Part shown: positions 36,312-48,717 of the stretch, in pieces
Layout of the letters: every line of letters begins with the position of its first letter
How positions within the stretch are numbered: position 1 is the first letter of the stretch
NCBI GenBank assembly: GCA_029747585.1
Contig: JAPEVF010000001.1
Coordinates: 307,487 to 371,486 of the forward strand
Length of the DNA: 64,000 nt
Direction of reading: 5' to 3'
Origin: Pleurotus djamor
Lineage: Eukaryota; Basidiomycota; Agaricomycetes; Agaricales; Pleurotaceae
Notes under the pieces: generated by a model
What the model was told of the DNA's origin: nothing
Database searches by the model: none
Seen by the model: only the letters and a program-made list of their open reading frames with translations
Position numbers and translations under genes: made by a program

Positions 36312-37970
36312 TTAAATAAACCCAGCTCTCCTCAAATCCGTCTCGAGTTGCCTATCGCGCACTATGGCGGTTCGCATATCTCCATTGCCAGCGGCAGGTA
36401 TCATGGGGTCACTCTCCGAAGCGTCCTCATCATTTGCGTCCCGACGTCCACTCGAAAGATTCGGTGAACCCCCTTCCTCCACTCGCCGAGCTTGATGCGA
36501 CGCAACAACTTCCGCTTCCTCGTCAATCTCATTGACTTGCCCTCTCGGCCTCAATCCAAGCCCTCTTCGCAGCATGTCCATACGCTCAGACCCACTCATG
36601 CTGAAATAAGGGGAGACCCGGGTGAAGATAGGAAAGGGGAACGACCGCGAGTCCGATTCGTTAGACGTAGACGTTGCAGCGGTTTGTTGGGATTCATAGA
36701 TACCTCTCTCCCAGCGTTTAACGCGGAAGAAGCCAAGGAAGGACGTCAACAAGATGAACCAACCTGTAACAGGATTGAGAAGGATCCTCAAGATAAACGC
36801 GAAAGAACGTACCGACTGTCATGAGGAAGAAGGACAACCATTCAGTGGTTGCGCTAGCCATCTGACTCGCCAATTGGTTTGCTTGTTCCTGCTCTGGTGA
36901 CAGCGGGGAGGTGGCATTTAAACCGAATGGTCCCAGTGAGGGTACCGTGTAGTCTGCGCCATAGGTACCCGTAGGACCTGTAGGATTGGCCGTGGGTGGT
37001 GTGCCGTCCCAATTACCCCAACGATCGTCTCCATACACATCACCTGCTTTATCTCTCAACGCAAAACCATACTGAATCAACGTCACGCCCAAGCCAGCCC
37101 GAGACCCAAGCCTGGCCGCATGTGTAGTATGCAAGAGGTACGTGAGCAAGAAGCCGACAAATTGGAATGAAATGGACACAAGCATGTTCCAAAGGAACGA
37201 GAACAAAGATCCCGTGGGCAGGTTGTCAACGATCATTTCCCCAATCGCATCCGGTGAAAATGGTGCGTGAACCGTTGTCTCCCAATAAGGCGGGACGGCA
37301 TCGGCCTGAGCCGAAGCATATGATGGAGGAGCGTCAGACCTAGCGTCTTCCGCTGCAGCATTGGCATCATCTATTGACATGTTAATACCTCGGTCACGAC
37401 GAGAAAAAAAGTGAAAAGGGGGTACGCACCGGCTTCAGGTCTCGGCGCGGTGGGCTTGGCGGTAACATTAGCGAACACGCCATCGTTGTTAATGCCGCCA
37501 CCAACGGCTCCGCGTGGGGGCCTCGAGACCACCCCCAGACGTTGAGAAACGGAGGAAGGCAATGCAACTGCCAGCGTCCGTCTCAGCCAGCCTTGCCTGG
37601 GTTGGTGGACGGAGTTCAGCTCGAATTCGGGCACCTCTCCATTGGAGTTTCCGATATCGTTGGGCCTGGCAAAGGCAGACGGCGCAGGAGGTGAACCGGG
37701 TGGAGGATAATCATAATCGACCCGTTCGAAATCGTACGTTCCTGGTAAATGACGGGATGCGTTGCTGTGGGACTGAGGAGTGGGGTATGAGGGTATTGTG
37801 TGGGAGGAAGCGTAGGCCGTGGGGGACGTTGGATGGGGATTTAGAGGGTGAGACTCTGAAGCATCGTTGAAGTCATCCTCATCGCCCGAGTCGTCGAAGG
37901 CTGCGTCCATTTCCTCACGGGCCTCTCGGTCTGATCTTGGATTGGGTAAGGGGGCATAACTTCTAGACAT
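36312..37970 (-). CDS. BSD2/NDFIP-like Nedd4-ligase adaptor
   Basis: Bsd2 and NDFIP proteins are three-pass membrane adaptors that recruit Rsp5/Nedd4 ubiquitin ligases to transporters in the Golgi and endosomes. Yeast Bsd2 controls metal transporters. Exons 37430-37970, 36813-37370 and 36312-36763 join to 516 residues. The N-terminal 180 residues are cytosolic and disordered. DGVFANVTAKP, DAPPSYAS and AVPPYWETTVHAP are the family signature and include a PPxY motif (PPSY) for WW-domain binding. Hydrophobic segments follow: LFSFLWNMLVSISFQFVGFLL, AGLGVTLIQYGFAL and WLSFFLMTVGWFILLTSFLG. After FFRVKRWERGIYESQ a cytosolic Ser/Arg-rich tail of about 130 residues ends the protein. Confidence 0.9.
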
Positions 37971-38583
37971 GAAAAAGAGCGAAAGATGCGAGAAAGGAAG
38001 GCTATAGGCAGCGTCCGAACTAAGAACTGAGACGAGTCGAACGTAGAGGCAGCGGTTGGTGGTGGATGAGTTGTTCGAGATGGTGGTGGCTGTGGATTAT
38101 TCAGGCTCAGGTCCGCAGGCTTGGGACACATCCGCCAATCAGGAACGGCAAAGGTTTCCCACGCCCCGATGCCTATGTAGGGGCTCCACCGACCACGAGT
38201 TGACGTATTTGAGCTTGTCCATCCTCCTCTTTCGCGTACCAAACCATGCAGACAATTCGTGATTCTTCCTCCAAGAATGCCATTTGGATCTGGACTTCTG
38301 AAAGGCGCAACACACACCAGAAACTGGATACTCATACAGAAAGCGATACAGGGAAGGACTACATACTATATCTGGACACTTCGCCATCATCCAATCATGG
38401 CTCGAGAAGAAACCCCAAAAGAAATGAAAGTACAGCTACATGGTCATACAGGATATTTGAAGAACAAAACGACTACATCATGAGCGCATCTGCTACCTGA
38501 GGACGCGCACAAGTGCAGGGGTCACCATGCAACTGGACAAACCCCCTACCCTACCCATCAGGCATTCAAGAGATTCGACGTCG
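37971..38583. other. Intergenic region between two minus-strand genes
   Basis: This is about 610 bases upstream of the BSD2-like gene and downstream of the small unknown gene. Short open frames occur on both strands but none has recognisable motifs or consistent coding character. It should contain the BSD2-like promoter. Confidence 0.4.
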
Positions 38584-39171
38584 CTATCGAATGTGCAGGT
38601 CTGCTCTGTTTGCGTTGCGTATCATGCGATTGATGCGCTGGCAGCTCTCCATCCTTGCAGACATCATGCTCTCGTACATTTCGAGGATGCGAACGCTGGG
38701 TTCGTCTGACGGACGAGGAGGGGCCGGGGTGCGTCTAGGCTTGGGCGCTAGATTGTCGAGCCTCAACTTGAAGGCACGCTTGCGCCGGTTCCATCGAGTG
38801 TTGGATGGGATCGGTGATGATGGGCGCGATATATCAGAGGATGACTCTGCCTTGACCAAAATCGTGTCGGCTGGTACGCCGTTTTCGAGGGTGGATGCGA
38901 TGGTAGAGAGAGAGGGCGAAGGCAGGGTATGTATGGTGCTATTGTCAAGCTGCGAGACAGTGCTGCAGTCGCTTGGCTGGGTATTTTGGAGGGCCTCTTC
39001 GAGCTCTGCCCGTGTGCGATAGACCCACATCCGTTCCTGCTGGTAGAAGGAGACAAGGGACTCGAGGAGATTCGCTGTTGATCTGAGCGGTGTTTCTGGT
39101 GGTTGGGGCACGATGGCATCAGCTGTGGGTGAAAATGGCGGGGTGGGTATGGCGTGCGGGTAGTTTGCCAT
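38584..39171 (-). CDS. Hypothetical protein, 195 residues
   Basis: This is a single open frame from ATG at 39171 (MANYPHAIPTPPFSPTADAI) to DLHIR. The N-terminus is Pro-rich. NLLESLVSFYQQERMWVYRTRAELEEAL (positions about 38995-39075) predicts a helix. A Ser/Thr linker follows, then a basic stretch (RWNRRKRAFKLRL, PKPRRTPAPPRP). The C-terminal segment SVRILEMYESMMSARMESCQRINRMI is again helical. I do not recognise a family. Helix-basic-helix with Ser/Pro linkers could suit a nuclear or scaffold protein, but that is a guess. It is divergent from EMC10, and the ATG was chosen because upstream codons in this frame are not ATG. Confidence 0.6.
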   Translation of the reverse strand: MANYPHAIPTPPFSPTADAIVPQPPETPLRSTANLLESLVSFYQQERMWVYRTRAELEEALQNTQPSDCSTVSQLDNSTIHTLPSPSLSTIASTLENGVPADTILVKAESSSDISRPSSPIPSNTRWNRRKRAFKLRLDNLAPKPRRTPAPPRPSDEPSVRILEMYESMMSARMESCQRINRMIRNANRADLHIR

Positions 39172-39446
39172 GTCTTGTGCTAGCTGGTCTGATCTTTGGC
39201 TGAGTACGGGGGACAAAACAGGAGTGAGAGGAGGGACGGACCTTGAGACATGGGAGCAGCTATAAAGGACTGAGGGAAGAGGCCTCGCCCGCTTGCAAGG
39301 GAGTCTTGTGGGGGCAACATATCGCGACAACTTGGAAAGAACCCAGAAGCCTCGCAGCTGATTGGTCTAGACCTCCTCCAGCCAATGATCACACGCTTAC
39401 CTAACCTCGGCATTACCGTCCATTGGCTGCCCCTGTGTGAGTCGCT

Positions 39447-40408
39447 ATGCCTTCTTCCCTCGTCTCCGTCCTGCTTGTCCTGGCCTCTGCTTTCTGTGCG
39501 GCCGCAGCCTCCGCAGATTCTCACCAACATCAAAATGCAGTGGTTCTCCATCACCGTATCCACCACCCAATCGCGCCTCAGCTCCCTTTCTCCCAGCGCG
39601 CCCTTGTCCTTCCAGACTCCTCCTTCCAGCCCTTGCAGTCCCCCGCAGACTACATCGCTCAGGTCGCCCTCCACCTCGATGGCCTTGCTCTAAACTTGGA
39701 CGACCTCTGGTACCAGCTCGCACTGGAGCGCACGGACGACAAGGCGGAGGCCCAGTGGGACGTGTCTGCAGTCAAACTGGTGCGTGTTCTGGATCTTGGC
39801 TCGGTCCCCGGGTCACTTGCACTGGACTTCGATCGACTTTCCCCCTGTTTCGTCGATGCTAACGAAGCCTCAGTGTCACCTAGCCTCCTCCAAATTCGAA
39901 CAAGTCGTCTTGCACGCCAGCGCCGGGCCAGAATCAGCGCCATTCGCACTCGATTACTTCCTTTCGCCGGTTCCTCATGACGGCTCATGTCATCAACCCA
40001 CCAAAAAGAAGACAAAGTCGGAACCGTTGGTCGCGCAGCTGGATAGCTTCGCATCCAAGATTAACGCGTTGAATACCACGATTTCCGTCCGGCTCCCGGG
40101 TCTGCCTCCTCTGTGAGTACATATCGTAATTTCGATCCCCTCCGTCAACCATCCATCGGTTATTCGATTGGCTTACCGCATTGCTCCGTTACAGACCAGA
40201 ACTCCGCACTCCTCCACCGCTCACTGAAACCGGAGAGCCCGTGGTGCCTGTGCCAGAAAAATCTTTCCTGCAAAAGTATTGGCTATACATTGTCGCCGTT
40301 CTCATTGCTCTACGTAAGCTCTCAAGTTATCTACGTCGTTTTCTCTCATAATCTTGAATAACTTGCTTAGTGATGTCCGGCGGCCCCCCAGAAGAGGAGA
40401 AGAAGTAA
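39447..40408 (+). CDS. EMC10: ER membrane protein complex subunit 10
   Basis: EMC inserts tail-anchored and multispanning proteins into the endoplasmic reticulum membrane; Emc10 contributes a luminal domain. Exons 39447-39779, 39874-40112, 40195-40313 and 40371-40408 join to 242 residues. A cleavable signal peptide is present (MPSSLVSVLLVLASAFCAAA). The luminal beta-sandwich includes LDDLWYQLALERTDD, CHLASSKFEQVVLHASAGPE and SKINALNTTISVRLPGLPP, with an NTT glycosylation site. A single C-terminal transmembrane segment follows EKSFLQKYWLYIVAVLIALL, and the tail is MSGGPPEEEKK, typical of the family. A TATA-like box (TATAAAG) at 39261-39267 lies about 180 bases upstream. Confidence 0.9.
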
Positions 40409-40632
40409 CAAGACCCGTGTCTTTTGGCCATGGGGGTGACTGTATTGGTGGATAACAATACACCTTCTTATCGCCATGTGTATATCCTTGGGCCTCTATT
40501 TCTTACTCCAGATTGCCCTGGACGTTTACGCCATTTTTGCTCAGGCGAGCAGTGTCTCCCATGCTATCAGTCTCACGGCACAAACTCTGTTGTTCAACTT
40601 TTCTCATTGGTGGGTTTACATAAATACATACA

Positions 40633-43010
40633 TCAATCAGAATTCGTCCAGATCTTCTGCATCTCCTTCTTGAACGGTTCAATATTGAACTCTAGCGCCG
40701 AGCATGGATAGCCTATATCAAACTTCTCCAGCACAGTCGGATGGAGGATGCCTAGGGATCCTATCGCCGCATCTGGGTTTATGTGTAGTTTCAGTTCGAT
40801 TTGCCCCTTCAACTCGGCCAGGACGCCCTTGTCCGAGGGAGGTGCACGATAGTATATCGTCGCAGCGCGGCCGGGGAAGTACATTGGGTCTGAAGGCTCT
40901 TCATCAGCGAGCAACGGGGACGGAAGGATGTCTACTACGCACCGTCGCTTTCTTTGATATAATAACCCGTCAGCGCCTTCGAGTCAGTGCTCGAAATCCT
41001 CGGAACCTCAAGCATCTTCATCGCACGATCCAACATACCCTGGATAATCTCAAACCCAGCCGTCTTATTACACCAAACCGCCGCTGCATGGCGTTCATTA
41101 CGCGCTTGTCTCTCCCGAGTGGTGTCTTTGAAAACCACGTCGGACGTCTCGAAGATCTTGATGGGGAGAGGGTGCGATCGGTTCTCGCGGATGGTTTTCA
41201 GTAAACCAGGAATCAACGTGGTGCGGACGACTTGGAATTCTAGTGTTTTGGGGTTGGCGATTTTTACGGCCGTTTTGCCGTCGTCTTGGTGATTCAGGAA
41301 GGTGAAGTTCTCCTCGAGCGAGCACTTTGCAATTTCAAGTCAGTTAAACGTATCCAACGACAGAGATGATCAAGAGTTCACTCACGAGGATAAGCGGTAA
41401 CACTTCAACCCAACCCGCCAAGCCCCATTCCACTCGAATGACATCGCTAAGCTTGCTCACCGCGAGGGGCTGCGCCACCGTGCTCGTCGCGGGGAACTTG
41501 TGAGGAAGATTATTAAACCCATACGCAATCGCAGCATCCTCCATAATGTCGCATTCATGGAAAATATCCGGCCGTGTAGCGGGTATTTCGACGAGAAGTT
41601 CATCTGGGTTTGTAGAAGAGACTGTTGCAGACAAGGACATACGCTCCAAGAGGATTTTGACTTCATCAGCGCGTAACGAAAGGCCTGTGCAAGAGTTGAC
41701 ATAGGACGCGTGGGCGGCCATGGTTCTCGTTGAGATATCGGGTGTAATGCGCGTTTCGCCATCGGGGAAAATGACTTTGACGGGTTCAATCCTGAAAGTA
41801 ACTTCATAAGCATCCAAGCGTTAGAAATCCGCTTATGTATGGGAGCGTACGTGAATGGTTCAGCGCAGTACTCCGAGAACATCGTAGCCACCATGTTCAC
41901 GACAATGTCCAGCTTGGTTTGATCAGTAGCCGTGACATCGATGAACACATTCGTCGTATTCAGCGTAATTTTACTATGCTCCGAGTTGATGATCGGTGGC
42001 ATAGACAACACCCGTCCCTCCGCGTCGTAGATGATGGGATATACTGGAGAGTCACGGATGATGTGTAGATATCGAGAAAGATGTTTCTCGGACTAAGTTT
42101 CCGATAATTTGGATGGATCGAAAAACCAAGACATCAAAAAGGACACACCTCATAGACAGTCATTAGCTCCTCCGCAGTGTATTCCTTGTCCTTTCCCAAG
42201 GGCGCGAATTTGATCGATTTTGGAGGTCTTGCCTCGTATGTGAACGGTCGCGTAACGGTGTCAAGATCATGGGTCCCGATCGCGACAAGCTGTCTTCTCT
42301 TGCAGATATTCTGATGTAGCTTATCTTGGAGTTCTATAAAAGATTGGTAGGATTGTGGAGTGAACTTGACGTTTCTCAGTATCGCACAAGCGAAGAGGGG
42401 GCGGATTTGTTTGGTCTAGGTGCATTCATTCATCAGGCGAGTATGATCGTAGGATAGAGTGCTACTGACCTCTGGGCTGACCGTCACCGTCAGAAGATCT
42501 GACTCGCCGCCAGGGGGTAAGACCAGCTTGTATTGTGGTGCAGATGCTTTCCCGAGGAAGACGTTGAGAGCCCGAGCCAAACCCTCTATGCAGAGGAGGT
42601 CGTATCTGGGTCATAAATGTAAGTATTGAATCGGATGTTTGGGGAGCAGAACACACCTATTGGCTGGTATTTCGATTTTGAGTTGCTGCGAGGATCGGCG
42701 TTGGGAGAGAATGGTGTTTGTGATTCATCCAACACTCACTGGACGCTCAGCGGGAAGGCCCTTCTTCCTAGCCGCTTCCACTTCCTCAGTTGTCTGTGCT
42801 GCGTCGTAAGTCTATGCTGCCGGTTGATACGAAGGGGCCATACATCTTCGTCTAACTCCAAGCCATAGTCGAATAATATCTTGTCGAACTCATCCGAGGC
42901 TGGGAAGAACCATCAATCAAAATGCAGCAACCCCCAGGACTTCGGACATTACAGTATTCTTGGCCTAGTCGCTCCCATAAATCTGCCTTGTCGACGGCGA
43001 CGGTGGGCAT
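40633..43010 (-). CDS. FRS1: Phenylalanyl-tRNA synthetase beta subunit, cytosolic
   Basis: This is the non-catalytic, tRNA-binding and editing partner of FRS2. The start ATG at 43010 gives [19 protein letters not shown]. An intron joins this to [19 protein letters not shown], the standard family N-terminus. Later exons include [19 protein letters not shown] (B3/B4 editing region) and [20 protein letters not shown] (B5). [24 protein letters not shown] and [20 protein letters not shown] follow. The C-terminal class II-like fold ends at [20 protein letters not shown] and a stop at 40633. About ten introns are present. The first exons are small and not every splice was checked. Divergent from DPH6 with 120 bases between the start codons. 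Confidence 0.94.
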
Positions 43011-43130
43011 TGTGTGAAGTAGTTGGAAAGAGTGTAAGACGAGTCATTGATCGGGTGAAGTGATCACTTCAAAATTGTGCGTTATCTTATCAGGAAGTTC
43101 ATCTCTCGCCGTCACCATCTACCGGTACTC

Positions 43131-45754
43131 ATGAAGTACGTCGCTCTCCTCAGCGGAGGCAAGGATAGCTGCTTCAATCTCCTTCATTGCCACAAAAACG
43201 GTCATGAGCTAGTTGCAGCCGCCTCTCTCGGTCCTGGCCCAGGCAAAGGTGCGTTCTTCTAGCTCAACGAAACGATTGGGTTGTGAACGTTTGAACACCC
43301 ATTCTCGCACAGACGAACTAGACTCCTTCATGTACCAGACTGTGGGGCAAGATGCTATCGAATATGTGGCAAAGGCACTGGACGTTCCTCTGTTTCGCAG
43401 AGTTATATCGGGATCGGCCGTGGAACAAAGCCTAGAGTATGGCACTCGACGCGTCCGTTCACTCGAGGCAATAAGCGGCGATGAGACTGAAGACTTGCTC
43501 GAACTCCTTTCAACTGTCAAAGTACCCATCGGTCACTCTTTATCCCCAATTACGATGTTCAATAATTCTGTTCACTCAGACTCAACATCCTGACATCCAA
43601 GGTGTCTCAGTAGGCGCGATTTTGTCAAACTACCAGAGGGTACGCGTCGAACACGTGTAAGCCTTCTTTGCGCGCCCAACAAGAACATGCTTTTCATGGT
43701 TTTAGTTGTCGACGGCTCGGCTTGACACCCTTGTGCTATTTGTGGCAGCGTGACCAGTCTGAGCTCTTGACCGAGATGATCGAAGCCGGGATGGAAGTTG
43801 TATTGATCAAAGTCGCTGGTATCGGTCTCAAGCCAGCACACCTGGGTCTCAATCTCTCTGAAATGCGGCCCACCCTTCTGAGGCTGGTTTGTCTCCATCT
43901 CCGATGATTTTCCAATCTCATGGTTTCTTCAGAACACGCTCTACGGTTCACACGTATGTGGAGAGGGCGGCGAATACGAAAGCTTAACTCTAGATTGCCC
44001 ACTTTTCAAGCAACGCATCACATTGTACGTGTGTCTTCTAACAGTCTAGACATCTCCATGCTGACCTGGATCTCTCCTAATCAGAGAGGAGACGGAGACG
44101 GTCATCCACTCGGACAACGACTTCGCGACTGTTGCATATCTCAGGATAAAGCGTGCGAGGCTTGATGAGAAAGATCGAGACAACAATTTCGACTTGGAAA
44201 TCCCACCAGTTCTTCAAAACAAGTCCCAGTCAGTGGCCGAGGCTCTTCGACAATACGATCAGGTCCAGAGTCAAGACCCAGCGCCCAGCTTGCTTTCTCA
44301 ACCCACCAGCTCCATCCCGGTAGCTGCCTCCCATTCAGTCAACTCTTGGGTATCTATCTCCAATATCCAAGTCACAGATTGGCCGGTCGCTTCTGAATTT
44401 TCAGTCGAGGATGAGGTCAAAGCTTGCTTTGGGCTTTTGCAAGGTCAATTCTAACCAAGTAGTTTATTCCACCCGACAGCTCATCGTTATTCAGATAAAC
44501 TTGCGGAATGCTCCCTCGACTTCGGTCATTGCACACACATCAACATATTCCTTGCATCTATGGATCTTTTCGTCAAAGTGAATGCGATTTACGGTTCATT
44601 CTTTAGTGTCAGTCCTCCTTCCCGCGCTTGCGTTGCCGTCGACCTCCCCTCTCCCAATCGAGTGAGACTCGACTGTACGGCATGCCAAGAGAAGTCACCA
44701 CGAGATCGAACCGCACTTCACGTTCAAGGACTCAGCTATTGGGCTCCTGCCAACATTGGGCCCTACTCCCAAGCCGTGATTGTAAGCCCCACCTCCACGC
44801 TAGTTTGAGCAGCTCAGTAAATGACCTCAGTCGGACAACCATATCTTCATTTCTGGTCAAATCGGTCTCATCCCTTCTAGTCTAATGCTTCCATCCCCGC
44901 CTTCTCTTTCCATGGAGTTCGCCCTTTCTTGCCAACACGTGAAGAGAGTCATCACCGCCCTGAGGGAGAATTCGAATTGGACAGGTTGCCTGTGCACAGG
45001 CATATACTGGCTGGCGCGTTCTCATGATATGCCTTCTGTAAAAGCAGGCGATGCTTCTTGGCGTAAGGTCAATTCCTTCAATCCCTTCGTACTTATTTCT
45101 TCCACTGACCGTCTAGATAGCTAGGTAACGAAGCGCGTTCACCAGTAATATTTGTTACAGTCAAGGAGCTTCCGAAAGCAGCCATGGTTGAAAAACAGGT
45201 ACTTTACCACACTGGTCGTTTCACCGTCTTGGATGAGGATGGCGAAGAAGTCACGGAGTCGTCAAACCCGATCTTCGAGCAAGGTTCGCCTTTCCGTTAT
45301 CTGTACCTCTGCGTCCTACTCAGTCACATCCTTCCCCAGGTGATGAAGTCTGCGGGACCCAAGTGTGGCACTGGGAGCTATCGTACTACCAACCTGAACC
45401 ATCTGGTTCCAAGAGGTCACAACTTCTGCTAGTATATATCCGTGGTCAATGTGCGTGTATACGCCCTTTCCTGATGAGAGAAACCTAAATCCTTCACAGC
45501 CGAACAAATACCAAGCAGCCTAGCCCAGCTGTTCCAGTCAGTGTCAGGCTGTCTACTATCTACTCGCGTGTTCCAAGCACGGCAAAACCATAGTGCGTAT
45601 CCTTACTGAGCCCGATATCTTGTCTTTGACATTTTCCACACCTAAGCTCTTGAAAATCCCCAATGCAGAGAGTGGTGTCCAAGCCCTACGTACATTCCCT
45701 GTCGGTCTATCTCCTCAGCGGAAGCCGATGATTGGGATTTGGCCATCCTCGTAA
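43131..45754 (+). CDS. DPH6: DPH6, diphthine-ammonia ligase with RidA-like C-terminal domains
   Basis: Dph6 performs the last, ATP-dependent amidation step of diphthamide synthesis on elongation factor 2. The start is MKYVALLSGGKDSCFNLLH, where SGGKDS is the PP-loop ATP-binding motif. MYQTVGQDAIEYVAKALDVP and YGTRRVRSLEAISGDETEDL follow. The ligase signature CRRLGLTPLCYLWQRDQSEL, GIGLKPAHLG and SHVCGEGGEYESLTLDCPLF complete the domain. After a Ser/Gln linker, LSYWAPANIGPYSQAV and later segments belong to YjgF/RidA-like domains, which are fused to Dph6 in yeast too. At least ten exons. The last reads QRKPMIGIWPSS with the stop at 45752-45754. It converges on the sugar-transporter gene, 107 bases away. 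Confidence 0.92.
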
Positions 45755-45861
45755 TGGGTGTCTGACTACGCAAGAAACCTTGAATATATTAAAACATGAC
45801 TATCAGTACAGAAAACATAACCCTGAACAGTCCAAAACGTGAAAAGGGAAGTGCTAGCAAT

Positions 45862-48372
45862 TTAAGGACTCGGATCCTGACCCAGGACGAGCATTTCGCC
45901 TAGTCGTCTTCGCATGGCCTTCTCCGTGGGAGTGGGCGACACCATCCGAGCGAAGAGTGCACCAAAAAGCGTGCAAAGACCACCAAAGCGCAAAACCCAC
46001 CCTACACCATCACGGTCTAGGTAGGTTGTGTGATTGTTGGGGTCTTCGTCTAGATGGCCATCTACCGTACGGAAGATTATACTCGCGGCAAGAGCAATCT
46101 GATAGAAGCAATTAGTACGATAGGACGGCTTCATGTCGGATTAATGACTGACAATGAATTGTGGCATCACGATGGCAAGGTTATGTATACCGAGAATCGT
46201 ACCGCCAGCCAAAGGAGCTTGCGAAGACATTTCGATTTCATCCGTAGTGGCGTCATACTCGTCGAAAGAACGCCTTCTCACAAGCGGGGTCCGTTCGTTC
46301 GTGTCGCGACGGGGGAATCCGGGGTTCGACAGTGTCCGAGAGTGTTCCGGCCTTTGACGAGGAGTGGATGACGGAAGATCCTTCAGCAACTGAGAAACGC
46401 GTACCCGATAAGCGGCTATATGTTGTTGTAACAGGATAAACGTACCTCCATGATGATGGCAAAGGGCACCCAACATGCAACCGACCAACAAATGCCAACT
46501 AGACTGATCATGATCGTAGCCTGGTAGGTTAATCGTAGATCTATGAGCGGAGCGAGACGCCAGTGGGAGGAAAACTTTACCTGGAAGACGGTAGTGATGA
46601 AGAATGTTGAGAAGGTGAGGAAGGTAAAGAGGAGCATGGCTCCCGTCCAGATATTTCGAAGCAAGAATGGCATGACGGGGAGGCGGAGAGGTTGTCCTTG
46701 TTGAGCTGCCTCCGCCCTCCATTCCCGTATGGTATTTCTGATTCTAGAAATCTCAGCATCTTGGTCAACGTCCCCTCTGTGAGTCATCAACCGACGATCG
46801 CGACTAGCAAGGTGAGGGAGAACAGTCCCCGATACGACGGACACTAGGTAACGTTTAGCACCGATCGACAAGAGAAAATCATTTCCTTACCAATACTGAA
46901 GAGGAGCATTGCAAATTCTCCACGGCGGGTGGCGACATCTGGGTCAGGTTCTTTCTTCAATTCATATGCCATAATTTGTCCAATGTAAGTTGTCCTACGG
47001 ATGGGGCTCAGTGGCTGTCAGTGAAGCTGTAAGTGCGAAACAGCTTACGCGTAAAACAAAAACGGAAACCTAGGAGAAGCAGATGAGCATATCAGTATAC
47101 GCCACGTTGCTGGGCACTTACCATCCCATGAAAGCAAAGATCTGGACAAAGCATACGCGACGGATTGATTTGGGAAGATTGGTTATAGCATTGTAGATGT
47201 TAGAAAGTAAGTCCAACATCGTGCTAGTAAATATCAGCTCTCGTTCAGATGCAGCAATCCTTGGTATTGATCTCACCTATCCGAACCCTTGACTGATTGG
47301 GGTCGTTCTTCTTCGTCATGGCACAAGCACGTTGTCGCAACAGTAGCAATAAGGAGCGTCAAGCTAACCAAACAGAACTTGCGGAACTGATCGCCACCGA
47401 GCAGTCGGATGATGGGGAGCTTAGCCAAAGGAAGGAATCCTGTATTAGTCGTTTAGCGATAATCAACTCCAGGAAGGGTCTTCGCTAACCGAAACCATAA
47501 CCGATAATGTTACCAGCGTGTGTCATGCGGCCATGCCAGGCGTTTCCAGCATTAAGTTGAGACGGAGGGGTAACATCAAGGAGTAGGTTTCTCAGTGAAG
47601 CTTGTAAAGCGTTGAGGGCGAAATCGAGCAAATAAAAGGAAGCAATAGCAATGCCGATGGCAGTACTGTTGACCTATCAAATGGTTGAGCAGAAGGACAG
47701 TCATCTAAAGCAATATCTTACCCTCTTATTCCGGCTCTCATCCCAGCTCCCGTCTCCAATTCCGAATAAATCCACGAAAAACGCAGCGAAATTCTGGCAG
47801 AAGGCAAGGGTAAACGTCGAAAACACGAGAACCAAAGTCGAGAGCATGATCCAGTAACGTCTTCGATACTTAGAAGGTGAAGAATCAGATATTGCGCCTA
47901 AAGAGCTAGCATGTCAGCCAATGGCAATTCAAGAGCATAAAGGTAAGTTACCTATAAGAGGCTGAGCAATGAGACCACTAATCGGACCAGCCAACCACAC
48001 CAAGGAAGTAAGCTGTTCTGAAAGACCCAGGCGAAGCAAGAAGGGATTTCCATAGCTATGGGTCGGGATGGTGAGCGCCGCTTCAGGTTATGAACCACTG
48101 ACAAACGCACCCTAGCTCCACCGTCCAGGCGATTTGGGCTCCCGCCATCGACACGCTCAACGTTATCAGGTTCCATGTTGACAAGCGTCGCTTTCCGACG
48201 GGTGACTTGGATTGGGCCCTCTTCGACACGGTCTCCAGACGAGGCTCATGTTCGCCGTCAGGCGTGCCAGCCTGGGAAGGAGATGTTAGGGAACTCTTCG
48301 ACCGCGCTGCTGGCCACGGAATCTGGGTTGTGGGGTCCGGGTCGTTGCCGTCTGAGATTGGGGGCATCATGA
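45862..48372 (-). CDS. Sucrose/maltose-type sugar transporter (MFS, GPH-like)
   Basis: This resembles S. pombe Sut1 and plant sucrose-H+ symporters. The start is MMPPISDGNDPDP at 48372. After a 70-residue hydrophilic N-terminus comes NLITLSVSMAGAQIAWTVELG, joined to YGNPFLLRLGLSEQLTSLVW and LAGPISGLIAQPLIGAISD. The last is the glycoside-transporter signature ending in the conserved SD, followed by SKYRRRYWIM. Further exons give LLLDVTPPSQLNAGNAWHGR, MTHAGNIIGYGFG and additional hydrophobic helices. The C-terminal exon contains NCFYQIALAASIIFRTVDG and GWVLRFGGLCTLFGALFARM, and ends in VLGQDPSP. About twelve membrane segments are expected and most are visible. It has more than ten exons. Import of sucrose, maltose or related glucosides at the plasma membrane is the likely role. 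Confidence 0.85.
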
Positions 48373-48717
48373 TGCGCGGTGAGTCAGTGACCTGTGGATG
48401 TCGCTGTTAAGAAGGGAAGATGTGCATTGGCTTAAATGGGTTCACGTCTGTGTTCTGGCGGGGCTTTTGTCCGAAGAGGTAATCCTTCACGTGCAGGGTG
48501 TGCGGCCAATGGATGGGTCTCTTCTATGAAGTACGTATACAAATCGTGGTCAGATGGGAAGGGTGTATAAAATACATAAATACAGATAATAAGTGGTCAA
48601 TGGAGAGAGACAGCTTGCTACACAAATGTTCGAAACACACAAGATGCGCCAATACAACGAGTCAACAACAACATCAAAGAAAAGGAGAGGTACAAAGACA
48701 AGTCACGGATGCCTTGT
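48373..48717. other. Intergenic region upstream of the sugar transporter
   Basis: This is 345 bases between two minus-strand genes. It holds the transporter promoter and the ankyrin gene's 3' flank. The stretch 48560-48680 is A-rich. No other feature recognised. Confidence 0.4.

Noticed and set aside
43131..48372. DPH6, sugar transporter and neighbours as a metabolic gene cluster
   Set aside because: The genes belong to unrelated processes, and no polyketide, peptide or terpene synthase, cytochrome P450 or regulator is present anywhere in the window.
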